From contig JAYSRU010000186.1 of NCBI GenBank assembly GCA_043720875.1, positions 1-32,790 on the forward strand: DNA of 32,790 nucleotides, given 5' to 3'. The DNA is from JAYSRU01 sp043720875. Its GTDB lineage: Bacteria > Bacteroidota > Bacteroidia > Flavobacteriales_D > Crocinitomicaceae. Below, piece after piece: positions 8,401 to 16,125 of this stretch. The translations under genes and the position numbers were made by a program. The notes beneath the pieces are model-generated. The model ran no database searches and was not told where the DNA came from. It saw nothing but the letters and a program-made list of their open reading frames with translations. Each line of letters starts with the position of its first letter. The first letter of the stretch is position 1.

Positions 8401-9774
8401 AATGAAATACTTGAAATTTCTCATTCCATATCTTTCATTGTCAATTATTCCATCACTATATCCTAAACCAATACCTCTATAAACTATTCCCAATCCAGCA
8501 ACAGCATCTAATACCGTAGGAGTTTGAACCACTCCAGCAGCATCTGTAAACGGACCAGGGTTATCTTGACCATCAGCATCTTGGTAAGGTCCTTCGAAAA
8601 AGTCAATACCCAAACAAGGTGGACTCACACCGTAACCCGGATTCGCTCCAACTGTTAAGTCAAAATTAGTTGCATTATAAACATACCCTAACCCGCGAGA
8701 TACATCACAACCGATGTAATCATCTGTAGCATTACCCAAATCTGCATCAGCGTATTGTGTAAAATATGTCTTCGACAAAGTTTGTGTACTACGATTAATA
8801 ATCTCGTAGTTATAAAATGTCATACGGTTAATTTCATCTGCCGTAGCAAATCCAAAAACCTGAGCACGTACTTCTAATCCAATTGGAGTACCGTTTGACT
8901 CAGCGTGAATACCACCTTTGTCATTAAATACATACCATGAAGTTTGATCTCCAAACAAAGTAACACGTCTATCAACTCCACATTCAACATCATCTCTGCC
9001 TAGAATATCATCGAACCAAGGATAATCTCCTTGTGTTAATGGTAAGTATTTACCATCACCGGCAGCATCACCTGGTGCTGGACGATCATAAAACGGTGCT
9101 AAAAATATATCCTGATTTTGAGAAATATCACCATTACCTGGCCATTCCAATATTCTATTTTGAGCATCCGCATCTAATGGTATTGCTTCACAACCAGCTG
9201 GCAAAGAATACGCGGTACACTCGTACCATGCATTAAAAGCAACAACCTCAGACTTACGTATAGTAAAAAAACGATCCCACTTATCACATTCAGTAGCTGA
9301 AATTGTAGCAGGGCCAAATTCCTTTAATGCACCTGAACCAATCGGTTGACTTGGATCATAATAAGCAGAGCCTAAATCTACTGATAATGGTCCTGTATAA
9401 TAATCAGATCCATTTGTTCTGAACTTATTCGCTGCAATTTTAATGTTTCCATTAATATCCAAGCCACCCATCCATAAACTACCGGCATAAAGGCTTGATG
9501 CAGAATTAACTCCTAAAATCCCTTTAGGTACTTGATAAGAAGCCCTTCCTAAACTTCTATCCAACCACATGAAACCAGCAGACTCAACACGACATCGCAC
9601 GTCATTAAAATCCATAATTAGGAAATTTGATGGTGCAGCACAACCCGCAGCTTTTGAAGTAACAGCTGACGGTTTACCAAGAGATTTATTTACTGGGCCA
9701 GTCAACGCAAGAGTACCAATATGGGTACCAAAGACCAAACAGCCTAAAACTATATTTTGTATTTTAACTTTCAT
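5473..9774 (-). CDS. Very large exported surface protein with Por-like C-terminal domain
   Basis: The 1433-residue protein begins with a basic start and a hydrophobic signal-like segment at about 8-26. A conserved opening follows (DFNDVRCRVESAGFMWLD, then SLYAGSLWMGGLDINGN at about 92-108), a pattern I recognise from large T9SS-associated proteins of Bacteroidota whose function is unknown. The body is rich in Asn, Gly, Ser and aromatic residues with no enzyme motif seen. The C-terminus (about 1335-1433) has VPNPYYAYSEYE, a strand with VRIYNVSGKLIRTF and ATGVYLVHVEVPG, as in T9SS sorting domains, but ends FFCGMRQIDLQGL instead of the usual short basic strand. It lies 21 bases from each neighbouring gene in an operon with a TonB-dependent receptor and a PorV/PorQ-like protein. 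The likely location is the outer face of the outer membrane. Confidence 0.8.
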   Translation of the reverse strand: MKVKIQNIVLGCLVFGTHIGTLALTGPVNKSLGKPSAVTSKAAGCAAPSNFLIMDFNDVRCRVESAGFMWLDRSLGRASYQVPKGILGVNSASSLYAGSLWMGGLDINGNIKIAANKFRTNGSDYYTGPLSVDLGSAYYDPSQPIGSGALKEFGPATISATECDKWDRFFTIRKSEVVAFNAWYECTAYSLPAGCEAIPLDADAQNRILEWPGNGDISQNQDIFLAPFYDRPAPGDAAGDGKYLPLTQGDYPWFDDILGRDDVECGVDRRVTLFGDQTSWYVFNDKGGIHAESNGTPIGLEVRAQVFGFATADEINRMTFYNYEIINRSTQTLSKTYFTQYADADLGNATDDYIGCDVSRGLGYVYNATNFDLTVGANPGYGVSPPCLGIDFFEGPYQDADGQDNPGPFTDAAGVVQTPTVLDAVAGLGIVYRGIGLGYSDGIIDNERYGMRNFKYFINASVPAGMSDPDNPGEFYNFMQGLWGLGQPATYGLNGIGGTIPCDYAFPGDSDPLGWATPTATPQAPWSAIDAPLLAGGKDLRFIQTAGPFTLLPGALNNLTVGVVYGRSSSNNLASVDVMKLADTKAQALFDNCFRIVEPPEAPVLKIQELNRELILTISNPNPNALNYKENYSFLDFNIPDAPPSVAAYDKKYKFEGYQIFQMVNAEASVSDISDIDKARLVAQCDIKNSVPVNIINFEYDEALGFDLGALKVKSENKGIRHSFQMKQDAFAQGQNTNLVNHKTYYYVAVAYGYNEFKKYDPTDPTKLDGQKKPYILSRLSQYGGSITAVAAIPHITSSEAGGTVQNSNYGDEPEITRLDGRGNNNNELELTDASRDAIVSAGKVDRLTYQAGKGPIQIKVVDPLNLADGYFELKMNGVIAQASATVNNYADNLKWTIMRYASEGGALLDSYSSDSTIGVKSEQLIPEWGLSVTIFNEPYTKIATMTNNVNNEGVQIPSVINSSISFTDSTKRWLSWVEDTDSDYPNNWIANGNINLPTVATSIVDNPGEFANPSAYYIYTQRDYDIASNYNKLKGGIAPMYLINVGAPSLAVQPADLATSTAGASNFRSATKIGANLSIGNPNYQSGMLPDVDVVFTSDKSKWTRCPIVELGWNEDFNQNGGKKGLLRKRASVGKDGLPDGTTGAMAEGHGWFPGYAIDVNTGKRLIMAFGENSSLATDNGADMLWNPTSNYYAFGFTQAAPIAGGQHPIYIGGSSYSYTALTPSLATISSVVPEYTEGSTYLSGLINSTSTTTILNRDFYRSFTWVINPMLEAGQTLLSSDVTIKARVTKKFEKYTATGLNGGLPMYSWSTKNMVSSLGNTEALVSALDLINIVPNPYYAYSEYERNRLDTRVKIVNLPEVCTVRIYNVSGKLIRTFKKDSEITSIDWDLLNFTGVPIATGVYLVHVEVPGAGEKIVKFFCGMRQIDLQGL

Positions 9775-9795
9775 AACTTATCTTTCAAAAATCGT

Positions 9796-12700
9796 TTAAA
9801 AATCTATTTTAACACCTAAACGCAAGGTTCTTGGAATACTCAAATTGTATGGATTATTCACTTTCATTTGGTAGTAATTTCTAAACGACGCTTCATCTAA
9901 AGTAGATTGAATTGTTGTTTGAAATTGTGCCGCATCCAAATATCCATCGTCTGTCGCATTCCCAGTTGCACGGTATACATTAAGAACGTTGAATTTATTA
10001 AAAAGGTTGGTAGCTCTAAAATAAACGTTTACAAACAAATCTTTTTGTTTTTTCCCACCTTCAGTGCTTCCTAACTTCAATTCAAAATTACGATCAATCT
10101 GCATGTCCAAACGATACGACCAAGGTAATCTTGAACCGTTAAATGAACCATCGGTTAATGCTGTAATTGGAGCATTGGAAGCTGCATTCGTGATAAATTG
10201 CTGACGGGAATAAGGCGATCCTGAATATATATTAGACAAGATATTAATACCTGTATTTTTTAAGATTTGTACATCCTTTATTACAGGACCATTATAGTCT
10301 TTTCCATCACCATATCTGTAATCCGCAGTAATAGCAAAGGCGTGACGCTGATCAAAGTCTAAAGCAAAAGGAACTTTCAAGTTAGATTTACCTGCAGCAA
10401 TCAATGAAGAAGCAGAAGCAGCATCAGATCCCGTACCTTCCGCAAATTGAAGCGTATAAGCAACAGTTGATCTGAAATTACCTGTTCTACGCAAATCATA
10501 AGAAACAGTCAAACCTTTTATTGTTCCAAAATCTCTATTACCGTAAGTCTTGTAACTTCTAGGATAAGCGTCATTTACACCAATCAATTGAACGTTATTT
10601 CTCTGCTCTTTGTAAAATGCAGAGATTTTAATTGAAGAAGTTCTAGATAAAACTTGTTGAAAACCAATTTCATAATCCACAGTCGTTTCTGGCTTCAAGT
10701 TTGGATTATTAATAACATCCGCTCTTGTAGTAATTAATTGGTAATCTAAAGGATCAAATCTTACTCCGGTAGTAGGACGTTTTGTTAAAACATCATAATG
10801 TGCAAAGAATGACGACTTATCAGAAACAGGGAATGAAAACGCAACACGCGGCATAACATTAATCTGAGGCTTATAATCTTCAAACGCTTTACTATTTATT
10901 GAATTTTGCGACGGATCTTTTAACCATGGCTGAATTCCATTAGCGCCAGTTACGCTTCCTGCATTGTCAACTTCGTTTCCTGCAGATGAATACCATTGAT
11001 TACCATTTCTAAATCCATTGATTGCTGTAGGATTATTAAAATCATTCACATAAACTACATAATTATCATCCATTGAACTCGGTATATTAATCCAAGAGTA
11101 TGCAGTAGGATTATCAATTTTCATTTGTTTAACTTCTTGAACAGTTTTAGCCTCATACATCAAATAAGGATCTTTAAGCACTGCTTGATTCGCATCAAAT
11201 GCATCAACACGAACACCTACGTTAAAAACTAAATCATTGAAGGCAAACTTGTCCATTATGTAACCAGCAGTATATGTCGGTTGAAAAGCTCCGATAAAAC
11301 GTTTGTAATTTCCATTTGCATCATATTCCGTAAAATATTTATCAACATCCGTTGATCCTTTAACCTTTTTACCCGTATGATCAAAACCATTGTATTGAAT
11401 CAAGTTACCCGCACTTGAATTAAACAATTCATCCGGTGCAAACATGCCTAAATTCATTAATGAAGGATCTATTGCATCAACATCTACGAAATCATTACCA
11501 CTCGGGTCAAGCCCTAAAGCTTTTCTCAAATTATAATCAAAGAAGTATTGTTGATCAGAATTTTCTGCTCCTCCATAATTACCCGTTCCAGATGTATAGG
11601 CATAACCTGTATTTAATCTTTCATAAGTAAGTCTAGGGAATGTCCCAATATATTCTGACGTGTATTGCGTTTTGTCTAATTCGGAAATATGACTATTCGC
11701 TAATTGTCGCGCAACAGTCCATAAATTAATTGGGCCAGCATTTCCACTACCCCATGATCTATCTGCACGTTGTTCGAATTCAAAACCCAACGAAATTGCA
11801 TGATCTCCAATATTCGCTGATCCTTGACCAGTAAAACGAATCTGACTTGATTCATTTTTTCCGAAACCATTATAAGGACTTCCTAGATTACTATATAAAT
11901 CATAAACTGAATTAGGAGCAGAGCCGTTGATTAACCCATTTCCCGCTTGAATTTGATTTAAATTCTCATAGTGTCCATTTGGATTGTTTAGGAATATATT
12001 ATAATATTGAGAAGTAATTGAGGAAAGGTCAGTATTTACTTCTGACGGCGTATAATCAACAATAACTTGCTCAAATCCGTCATGAATCAATGAATCTCCA
12101 CTTGCGTTTGATGCATAAGAATTCTGTCTAGTGGTAGCAAATTTTCCAACGTGGCCATAACCAAAAACATTAAATTCATTATTTGAGTCATAGAATGAAC
12201 TTTTATTTTTAGAATAATCTATCATTAAGGAATAGTATGCACCTTTAAATAAAGTTTTAACACCTTCCTTTTTCTCAGCAGCAAAACGTTGTGTAAAACG
12301 ACCATAAACTCTCCAATCGACACCTTTACTTGTTCCAAAATTTGCGAAATTCAACAATGACCCATTTCTATCCCCAATTTTCGAATTAAAATAACGCAAT
12401 GACCCCCCAAATGTCAGGTTAATCGTTGGTCCAGCATTTACGTCAATTTTACCTGAAGCTGTTGCTTCTCTACCCCTCGAATTCATTCTCCATTTAACAT
12501 TTTCAAAATCGTCAGCTGTAAGGTAATCAGAATTATTATAGGTCCCAGTTCCATCAGCTGTTATACGTAGTGGATTTTCAAGCAAAGCATCACGTGATTC
12601 TTTTTTAATTCTTTCATTTCCACCTGCAAGGGGACGACCATCTAACTCATCCGTAATATTTGCAGAAATTAAAAAACCCAATAAAGGTTTTGTTTTATTT

Positions 12701-13566
12701 CCAGCTGAATCTTTCTTGAACCAAAGTGGGCCAGAGAACATTCCTTCCGCTAGATTGTAACCATAACTGTCCAAACCAATAACTTTTCCATCATATCCAT
12801 CCTCGTCTTTTCCCTTCAAGTACAATCCAGAAGTTACTCCTTCAAATGAACCGAAATATTTAGAAGATGGTCCACGAGTAGTAATAGATATAATTCCCCC
12901 TGTTACATCACCATAATTAGCGGGTAATCCACCTGTAATAACAGTAACTTCCTCTATCGCTGACTTCGGTAAACTAGAAGACCCTCTTACTTTAATACCA
13001 TCGATGAAAAAATAATTTGCATCTTCACGTGACCCTCTTATTGAAATACCACCAGAACCTTCATTAGTTGCTACTCCACCAACGGTAGAAGCAACAGCTG
13101 CAGCAGATCTGACGGGTAAACGAGCAATATCATCTCTTGTGATTGTTGCTCCAGAAGCACCTCCATCTTTATTAATTAAAGGAACTCTGTAAGCTACGAT
13201 AACAACATCTTCAATTTCTTTCGCATCAGCTTTACCTAATGTTATGTCATCTAAGAAAGTAATTTTACCATCACTGATTGGCACTCCTTGATTTTTGATA
13301 GTTTGGTATTCTTCAGCAGAAAAACTGAATTCTACATCGTACGTTCCAACAAGGATCGCATCAATTTGGAATTTTCCGTCTTCATCCGTAATGGCTTTAC
13401 CTTTGATGGCATCACCTTGTTTGAGAAGAACTCTTGCTCCTTCAATCGGCGCCTTAGAAGTTACGTCCTTTACTGTTCCTTTTAGCGTACCCGAACCAGT
13501 CTGAGAGAACCCATAACCGACAGTAAGCAAGAAAGTTAACATTAATAAGTAAGTTTTTCGAAACAT
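9796..13566 (-). CDS. TonB-dependent receptor with N-terminal carboxypeptidase-regulatory-like domain
   Basis: The 1256-residue outer-membrane protein has a signal peptide ending at about residue 22 (GYGFSQ). It is followed by a CarboxypepD_reg-like beta-sandwich at about 25-115 (GTLKGTVKDVTSKAPIEGA...) and a possible TonB box VVIVAY near 121-126. The plug domain lies at about 135-232 and includes SIRGSREDANYFFIDGIKV and the ITGGLPANYGDVTGGII stretch. The remainder is a 22-strand-type barrel ending in a terminal F (RLGVKIDF), as outer-membrane proteins do. Such receptors use the proton motive force via TonB-ExbBD for active uptake or export-linked functions. No SusD partner is present; instead the next genes are a large surface protein and a PorV/PorQ-like protein, so this is not a classical polysaccharide-utilisation pair. 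It is the first gene of the operon and has its own promoter and a leader of about 160 bases. Confidence 0.93.
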   Translation of the reverse strand: MFRKTYLLMLTFLLTVGYGFSQTGSGTLKGTVKDVTSKAPIEGARVLLKQGDAIKGKAITDEDGKFQIDAILVGTYDVEFSFSAEEYQTIKNQGVPISDGKITFLDDITLGKADAKEIEDVVIVAYRVPLINKDGGASGATITRDDIARLPVRSAAAVASTVGGVATNEGSGGISIRGSREDANYFFIDGIKVRGSSSLPKSAIEEVTVITGGLPANYGDVTGGIISITTRGPSSKYFGSFEGVTSGLYLKGKDEDGYDGKVIGLDSYGYNLAEGMFSGPLWFKKDSAGNKTKPLLGFLISANITDELDGRPLAGGNERIKKESRDALLENPLRITADGTGTYNNSDYLTADDFENVKWRMNSRGREATASGKIDVNAGPTINLTFGGSLRYFNSKIGDRNGSLLNFANFGTSKGVDWRVYGRFTQRFAAEKKEGVKTLFKGAYYSLMIDYSKNKSSFYDSNNEFNVFGYGHVGKFATTRQNSYASNASGDSLIHDGFEQVIVDYTPSEVNTDLSSITSQYYNIFLNNPNGHYENLNQIQAGNGLINGSAPNSVYDLYSNLGSPYNGFGKNESSQIRFTGQGSANIGDHAISLGFEFEQRADRSWGSGNAGPINLWTVARQLANSHISELDKTQYTSEYIGTFPRLTYERLNTGYAYTSGTGNYGGAENSDQQYFFDYNLRKALGLDPSGNDFVDVDAIDPSLMNLGMFAPDELFNSSAGNLIQYNGFDHTGKKVKGSTDVDKYFTEYDANGNYKRFIGAFQPTYTAGYIMDKFAFNDLVFNVGVRVDAFDANQAVLKDPYLMYEAKTVQEVKQMKIDNPTAYSWINIPSSMDDNYVVYVNDFNNPTAINGFRNGNQWYSSAGNEVDNAGSVTGANGIQPWLKDPSQNSINSKAFEDYKPQINVMPRVAFSFPVSDKSSFFAHYDVLTKRPTTGVRFDPLDYQLITTRADVINNPNLKPETTVDYEIGFQQVLSRTSSIKISAFYKEQRNNVQLIGVNDAYPRSYKTYGNRDFGTIKGLTVSYDLRRTGNFRSTVAYTLQFAEGTGSDAASASSLIAAGKSNLKVPFALDFDQRHAFAITADYRYGDGKDYNGPVIKDVQILKNTGINILSNIYSGSPYSRQQFITNAASNAPITALTDGSFNGSRLPWSYRLDMQIDRNFELKLGSTEGGKKQKDLFVNVYFRATNLFNKFNVLNVYRATGNATDDGYLDAAQFQTTIQSTLDEASFRNYYQMKVNNPYNLSIPRTLRLGVKIDF

Positions 13567-13715
13567 ACGTTTAGTTTAGATGTGTATAATAAATAGTTAC
13601 AAAAACGGGTAAATATAATCAAATATTCAGGGATTAAAACTTAGTATTGAAAAAAAACATGTAAAATGTATTGATCAATGATTGAAACGGAATGTTAAAG
13701 AATTGAAAAAAATAA

Positions 13716-13731
13716 GTTAATTTAAATTAAC
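13716..13731. repeat. Perfect 16-bp palindrome at the predicted transcription start of the receptor operon
   Basis: GTTAATTTAAATTAAC reads the same on both strands. It starts two bases after the -7 box of the receptor operon promoter (minus strand) and covers its expected transcription start. This is the usual position for a repressor operator, but no regulator is identified. Confidence 0.55.
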
Positions 13732-13732
13732 A

Positions 13733-13762
13733 CAAAGGTATTCAGTCTATTATCAATCCAAA
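13733..13762 (-). promoter_or_regulatory. Promoter of the receptor/surface protein/PorV-like operon
   Basis: On the minus strand TTTG (complement of 13759-13762) and TACCTTTG (complement of 13733-13740) are 18 bases apart, matching the Bacteroidota -33/-7 pattern. Transcription should start near 13728, giving a leader of about 160 bases before the receptor ATG at 13566. The -33 box lies in the last codons of the upstream lipoprotein gene. The leader (13567-13728) holds no open frame of note and only AT-rich sequence, including the small palindrome ATTGATCAAT. Confidence 0.6.
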
Positions 13763-14064
13763 TGTCTTGCTTTTCGAATATTAGCACGTTTATTTCTACG
13801 AATACTTCTTTTCGCTTCTTTCGATTGCAATTTCCAATAGCGCTTGGCAGCCACTTTTTTTGCTTTCTTTGAAGCCTTCATTTTCTTTTTCTTGTCTTTT
13901 TCTAATTGAGCTTCTGCAGCTGCTACAGAACCAGGAGCCGCACCACCTCTATGGCAAGAAATAGTACCAAATACTATTGGCATGGATACTAAAAGGATTA
14001 AAAAAGACGTTCTGATTTTAATAGTCCTACTAATTTTCAAATAATAATGTAATCTTTGCATCAT
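13753..14064 (-). CDS. Small, strongly basic probable lipoprotein of unknown function
   Basis: About 103 residues from the ATG at 14064 (the next codon, at 14061, is also ATG). A basic N-terminus and a hydrophobic stretch at about 20-35 lead to a lipobox-like TIS-C with the Cys at 37. The 67 residues from the Cys on contain about 25 Lys or Arg, in a pattern such as KKAKKVAAKRYWKLQSKEAK that could form a charged helix. Small basic Lys/Arg-rich lipoproteins of this kind occur widely in Flavobacteriales, but I cannot name a family or function. A -7 box at 14068-14075 places the transcription start at or just before the start codon, so the mRNA may be leaderless. Its start overlaps the start of the divergent plus-strand gene. 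Confidence 0.65.
   Translation of the reverse strand: MMQRLHYYLKISRTIKIRTSFLILLVSMPIVFGTISCHRGGAAPGSVAAAEAQLEKDKKKKMKASKKAKKVAAKRYWKLQSKEAKRSIRRNKRANIRKARHLD
14051..14058 (+). promoter_or_regulatory. Probable -7 box for the Rieske-like lipoprotein gene
   Basis: AATCTTTG differs at one position from TAnnTTTG and stands four bases before the ATG at 14063. If used, transcription starts at or next to the start codon. It lies inside the coding region of the opposite gene; no clear -33 box is seen. Confidence 0.35.
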
Positions 14065-14497
14065 GCACAAATGTAAAACATACTTTTTGATTTCATTCGC
14101 TATATTCTTTTTTCAAGGATGTAAAAAGGTTAAAAACGTACCCGTACCTAATGTGCCAGTTGAAGTAACTATCAACTTAACACTCCCCTCTTACGCTCCG
14201 TTAATCAATGTTGGGGGTTGGTGCTATGTAACAGGAGGGTCTCGAGGAATAGTGGTTTACAGAAGATCTCTCGATGAATTTGTTGCCTTTGATCGCCATA
14301 GTTCTGCAACACCAAATGAATCGAGTTGCATAAGTCCAATTATTGTTTCAACAACCAATGCTTTAGAGCTAATTGATGAGTGTTCAAGTGCAAAGTTTTC
14401 ACTTTATGATGGAAGTGCAATCACAGGATCTGATTTTGGTTTAAGACAATATCAAACATTTTTTGATGGAAATTCTAGTTTAAGAATTTACAACTAA
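14063..14497 (+). CDS. Rieske-like lipoprotein with degenerate cluster-binding motifs
   Basis: The 144-residue protein has a signal sequence ending in a lipobox FFQGC (Cys20), so it is probably anchored in a membrane as a lipoprotein. The body resembles Bacteroidota lipoproteins with a Rieske [2Fe-2S] fold: LPSYAPLINVGGWCYVTGG, then RGIVVYRRSLDEFVAFDR, a cysteine-containing middle, and ECSSAKFSLYDGSAITG before LRQYQTFFDG at the C-terminus. True Rieske sites need CxH and CxxH; here the first becomes R-H and the second C-S-S-A, so an intact Fe-S cluster is unlikely. It could be a structural relative that lost the cluster. It diverges from the small basic lipoprotein gene with overlapping start codons. 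Confidence 0.7.
   Translation: MHKCKTYFLISFAIFFFQGCKKVKNVPVPNVPVEVTINLTLPSYAPLINVGGWCYVTGGSRGIVVYRRSLDEFVAFDRHSSATPNESSCISPIIVSTTNALELIDECSSAKFSLYDGSAITGSDFGLRQYQTFFDGNSSLRIYN
14068..14075 (-). promoter_or_regulatory. -7 box for the small basic lipoprotein gene
   Basis: TACATTTG on the minus strand matches TAnnTTTG exactly and stands three to six bases before the two candidate ATG codons at 14064 and 14061. It lies within the first codons of the opposite-strand gene. No good -33 box is visible. Confidence 0.45.
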
Positions 14498-14640
14498 GTT
14501 ACTGAAGCAATAAATCATCATTCGCTTACTTGGTTATTACTCCAATTCTAATCAAAGAATATCTAAAATCTAAGTAAATAGCTAAATTTCAATGAAGTAA
14601 AATGACATCGAAACAAGCTGTATTCGACAAAAAAAATACA

Positions 14641-14675
14641 AAAAAAATCCGCAACCAAAAATTGGTTGCGGATTT
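14641..14675 (-). terminator. Strong rho-independent terminator after ahcY
   Basis: On the minus strand a 14-bp perfect stem (14662-14675 with 14645-14658; core CCGCAACCAA/TTGGTTGCGG) with a three-base loop runs into a T-run (complement of 14641-14647), 19 bases after the ahcY stop. The stretch 14498-14640 between it and the Rieske-like gene shows no feature. Confidence 0.92.
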
Positions 14676-14693
14676 AACTATTTTAAGCGTCGC

Positions 14694-16007
14694 TTAATAT
14701 CTGTAATGCTCAACTTTGTAAGGACCATTTTGATCAACACCAATGTAAGCAGCTTGCTCTTTTGAAAGAACTTCTAACTCAACACCAATTTTAGCCAAAT
14801 GCAAACGAGCTACTTTTTCATCCAAATGTTTTGGAAGAACGTAAACATCATTGTCATAATTCGCTGAATTTTCCCAAAGCTCTAATTGAGCTAATGTTTG
14901 ATTTGTGAAAGAATTTGACATTACGAACGAGGGATGGCCAGTAGCACATCCTAAATTCACTAAACGACCTTCCGCTAATAAAATAATGTCTTTTCCATTA
15001 ATATCATAAATATCAACTTGAGGCTTAACGTTAATCTTAGATGCACCATACTTAGCGTTTAACCAAGCTACATCAATTTCATTATCAAAGTGTCCGATAT
15101 TACAAACAATTGCTTTGTCTTTCATTGATTCAAAATGACGACCTACAATAATATCTTTGTTTCCAGTAGTTGTAACCACGATATCAGCTTCAAGAATTGC
15201 TTTATCCATTGGTTTTACTTCGAAACCATCCATTGCAGCTTGTAAAGCACAAATTGGGTCAATTTCTGTTACAATAACTCGTGCACCAGCACCAAGTAAA
15301 GAAGCAGCAGATCCTTTCCCCACATCACCGTAACCAGCTACAACAGCAACTTTTCCAGCAATCATTACATCAGTAGCACGACGAATTGAATCAACTAATG
15401 ATTCTTTACAGCCATACTTATTGTCAAATTTCGATTTTGTAACAGAATCATTTACGTTGATTGCTGGCATAACAAGTGTTCCAGCTTTCTTACGTTCGTT
15501 CAACCTGTGAACTCCAGTTGTAGTTTCTTCAGATAAACCTTTGATTTCTGCAACCAGTTCAGGGAAACGATCAAAAACCATATTAGTTAAATCTCCACCG
15601 TCATCAAGAATCATATTAAGCTGTTTTCCACCTTCAAATGCAAATAATGTTTGTTCGATACACCAGTCAAATTCTTCTTCATTCATACCTTTCCAAGCAT
15701 AAACAGGGAAACCTGCAGCAGCTATAGCAGCAGCTGCGTGATCTTGTGTTGAAAAAATATTACAGGAAGACCAAGAAACCTCAGCACCTAACGCGTGTAA
15801 TGTCTCTATCAACACTGCCGTTTGAATTGTCATATGTAAACATCCTGCAATTCGAGCACCAGCAAGTGGTTTAGTAGTTCCAAACTCTTCTCTTAAAGCC
15901 ATCAATCCTGGCATTTCAGCTTCAGCTAAACGGATTTCTTTTCTACCAAAATCAGCTAAACTGATATCTTTTACTTTATAAGTCATGTTATCTGTTATTG
16001 TCGTCAT
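14694..16007 (-). CDS. ahcY: Adenosylhomocysteinase (S-adenosylhomocysteine hydrolase)
   Basis: AhcY splits S-adenosylhomocysteine, the by-product of methyl transfer, into homocysteine and adenosine using bound NAD. The ATG at 16007 gives 437 residues; a TTG seven codons upstream is within the promoter and is rejected. Family residues are visible: H58 (GCLHMT), D136 (ILDDGGD), E161 (ETTTGVHRL), K191 and D195 (SVTKSKFDN), and the NAD-binding GYGDVGKG at 225-232. The C-terminus ends KVEHYRY, the conserved tail that reaches into the neighbouring subunit. It has its own promoter and terminator and appears monocistronic. Confidence 0.97.
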   Translation of the reverse strand: MTTITDNMTYKVKDISLADFGRKEIRLAEAEMPGLMALREEFGTTKPLAGARIAGCLHMTIQTAVLIETLHALGAEVSWSSCNIFSTQDHAAAAIAAAGFPVYAWKGMNEEEFDWCIEQTLFAFEGGKQLNMILDDGGDLTNMVFDRFPELVAEIKGLSEETTTGVHRLNERKKAGTLVMPAINVNDSVTKSKFDNKYGCKESLVDSIRRATDVMIAGKVAVVAGYGDVGKGSAASLLGAGARVIVTEIDPICALQAAMDGFEVKPMDKAILEADIVVTTTGNKDIIVGRHFESMKDKAIVCNIGHFDNEIDVAWLNAKYGASKINVKPQVDIYDINGKDIILLAEGRLVNLGCATGHPSFVMSNSFTNQTLAQLELWENSANYDNDVYVLPKHLDEKVARLHLAKIGVELEVLSKEQAAYIGVDQNGPYKVEHYRY

Positions 16008-16025
16008 TTTTTCATATATTTTGTA

Positions 16026-16057
16026 CAAAACTACAACACTTACAGGTTAATCCCAAA
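16026..16057 (-). promoter_or_regulatory. Promoter of ahcY
   Basis: On the minus strand TTTG (complement of 16054-16057) and TAGTTTTG (complement of 16026-16033), 20 bases apart, match the Bacteroidota -33/-7 pattern. Transcription should start near 16020, giving a leader of about 13 bases and excluding the TTG at 16028 as a start codon. Confidence 0.65.
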
Positions 16058-16125
16058 ATTAATTAACATAGTTTAAACAAAAAATAAAACAGAAATCAAT
16101 TTTAGATTAAATTGAAACACGCGTA

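Noticed and set aside
9796..13566. Receptor as a SusC of a polysaccharide-utilisation locus
   Set aside because: There is no SusD-like lipoprotein, glycosidase or SusC-type regulator; the next genes are a large T9SS-type protein and a PorV/PorQ-like barrel.
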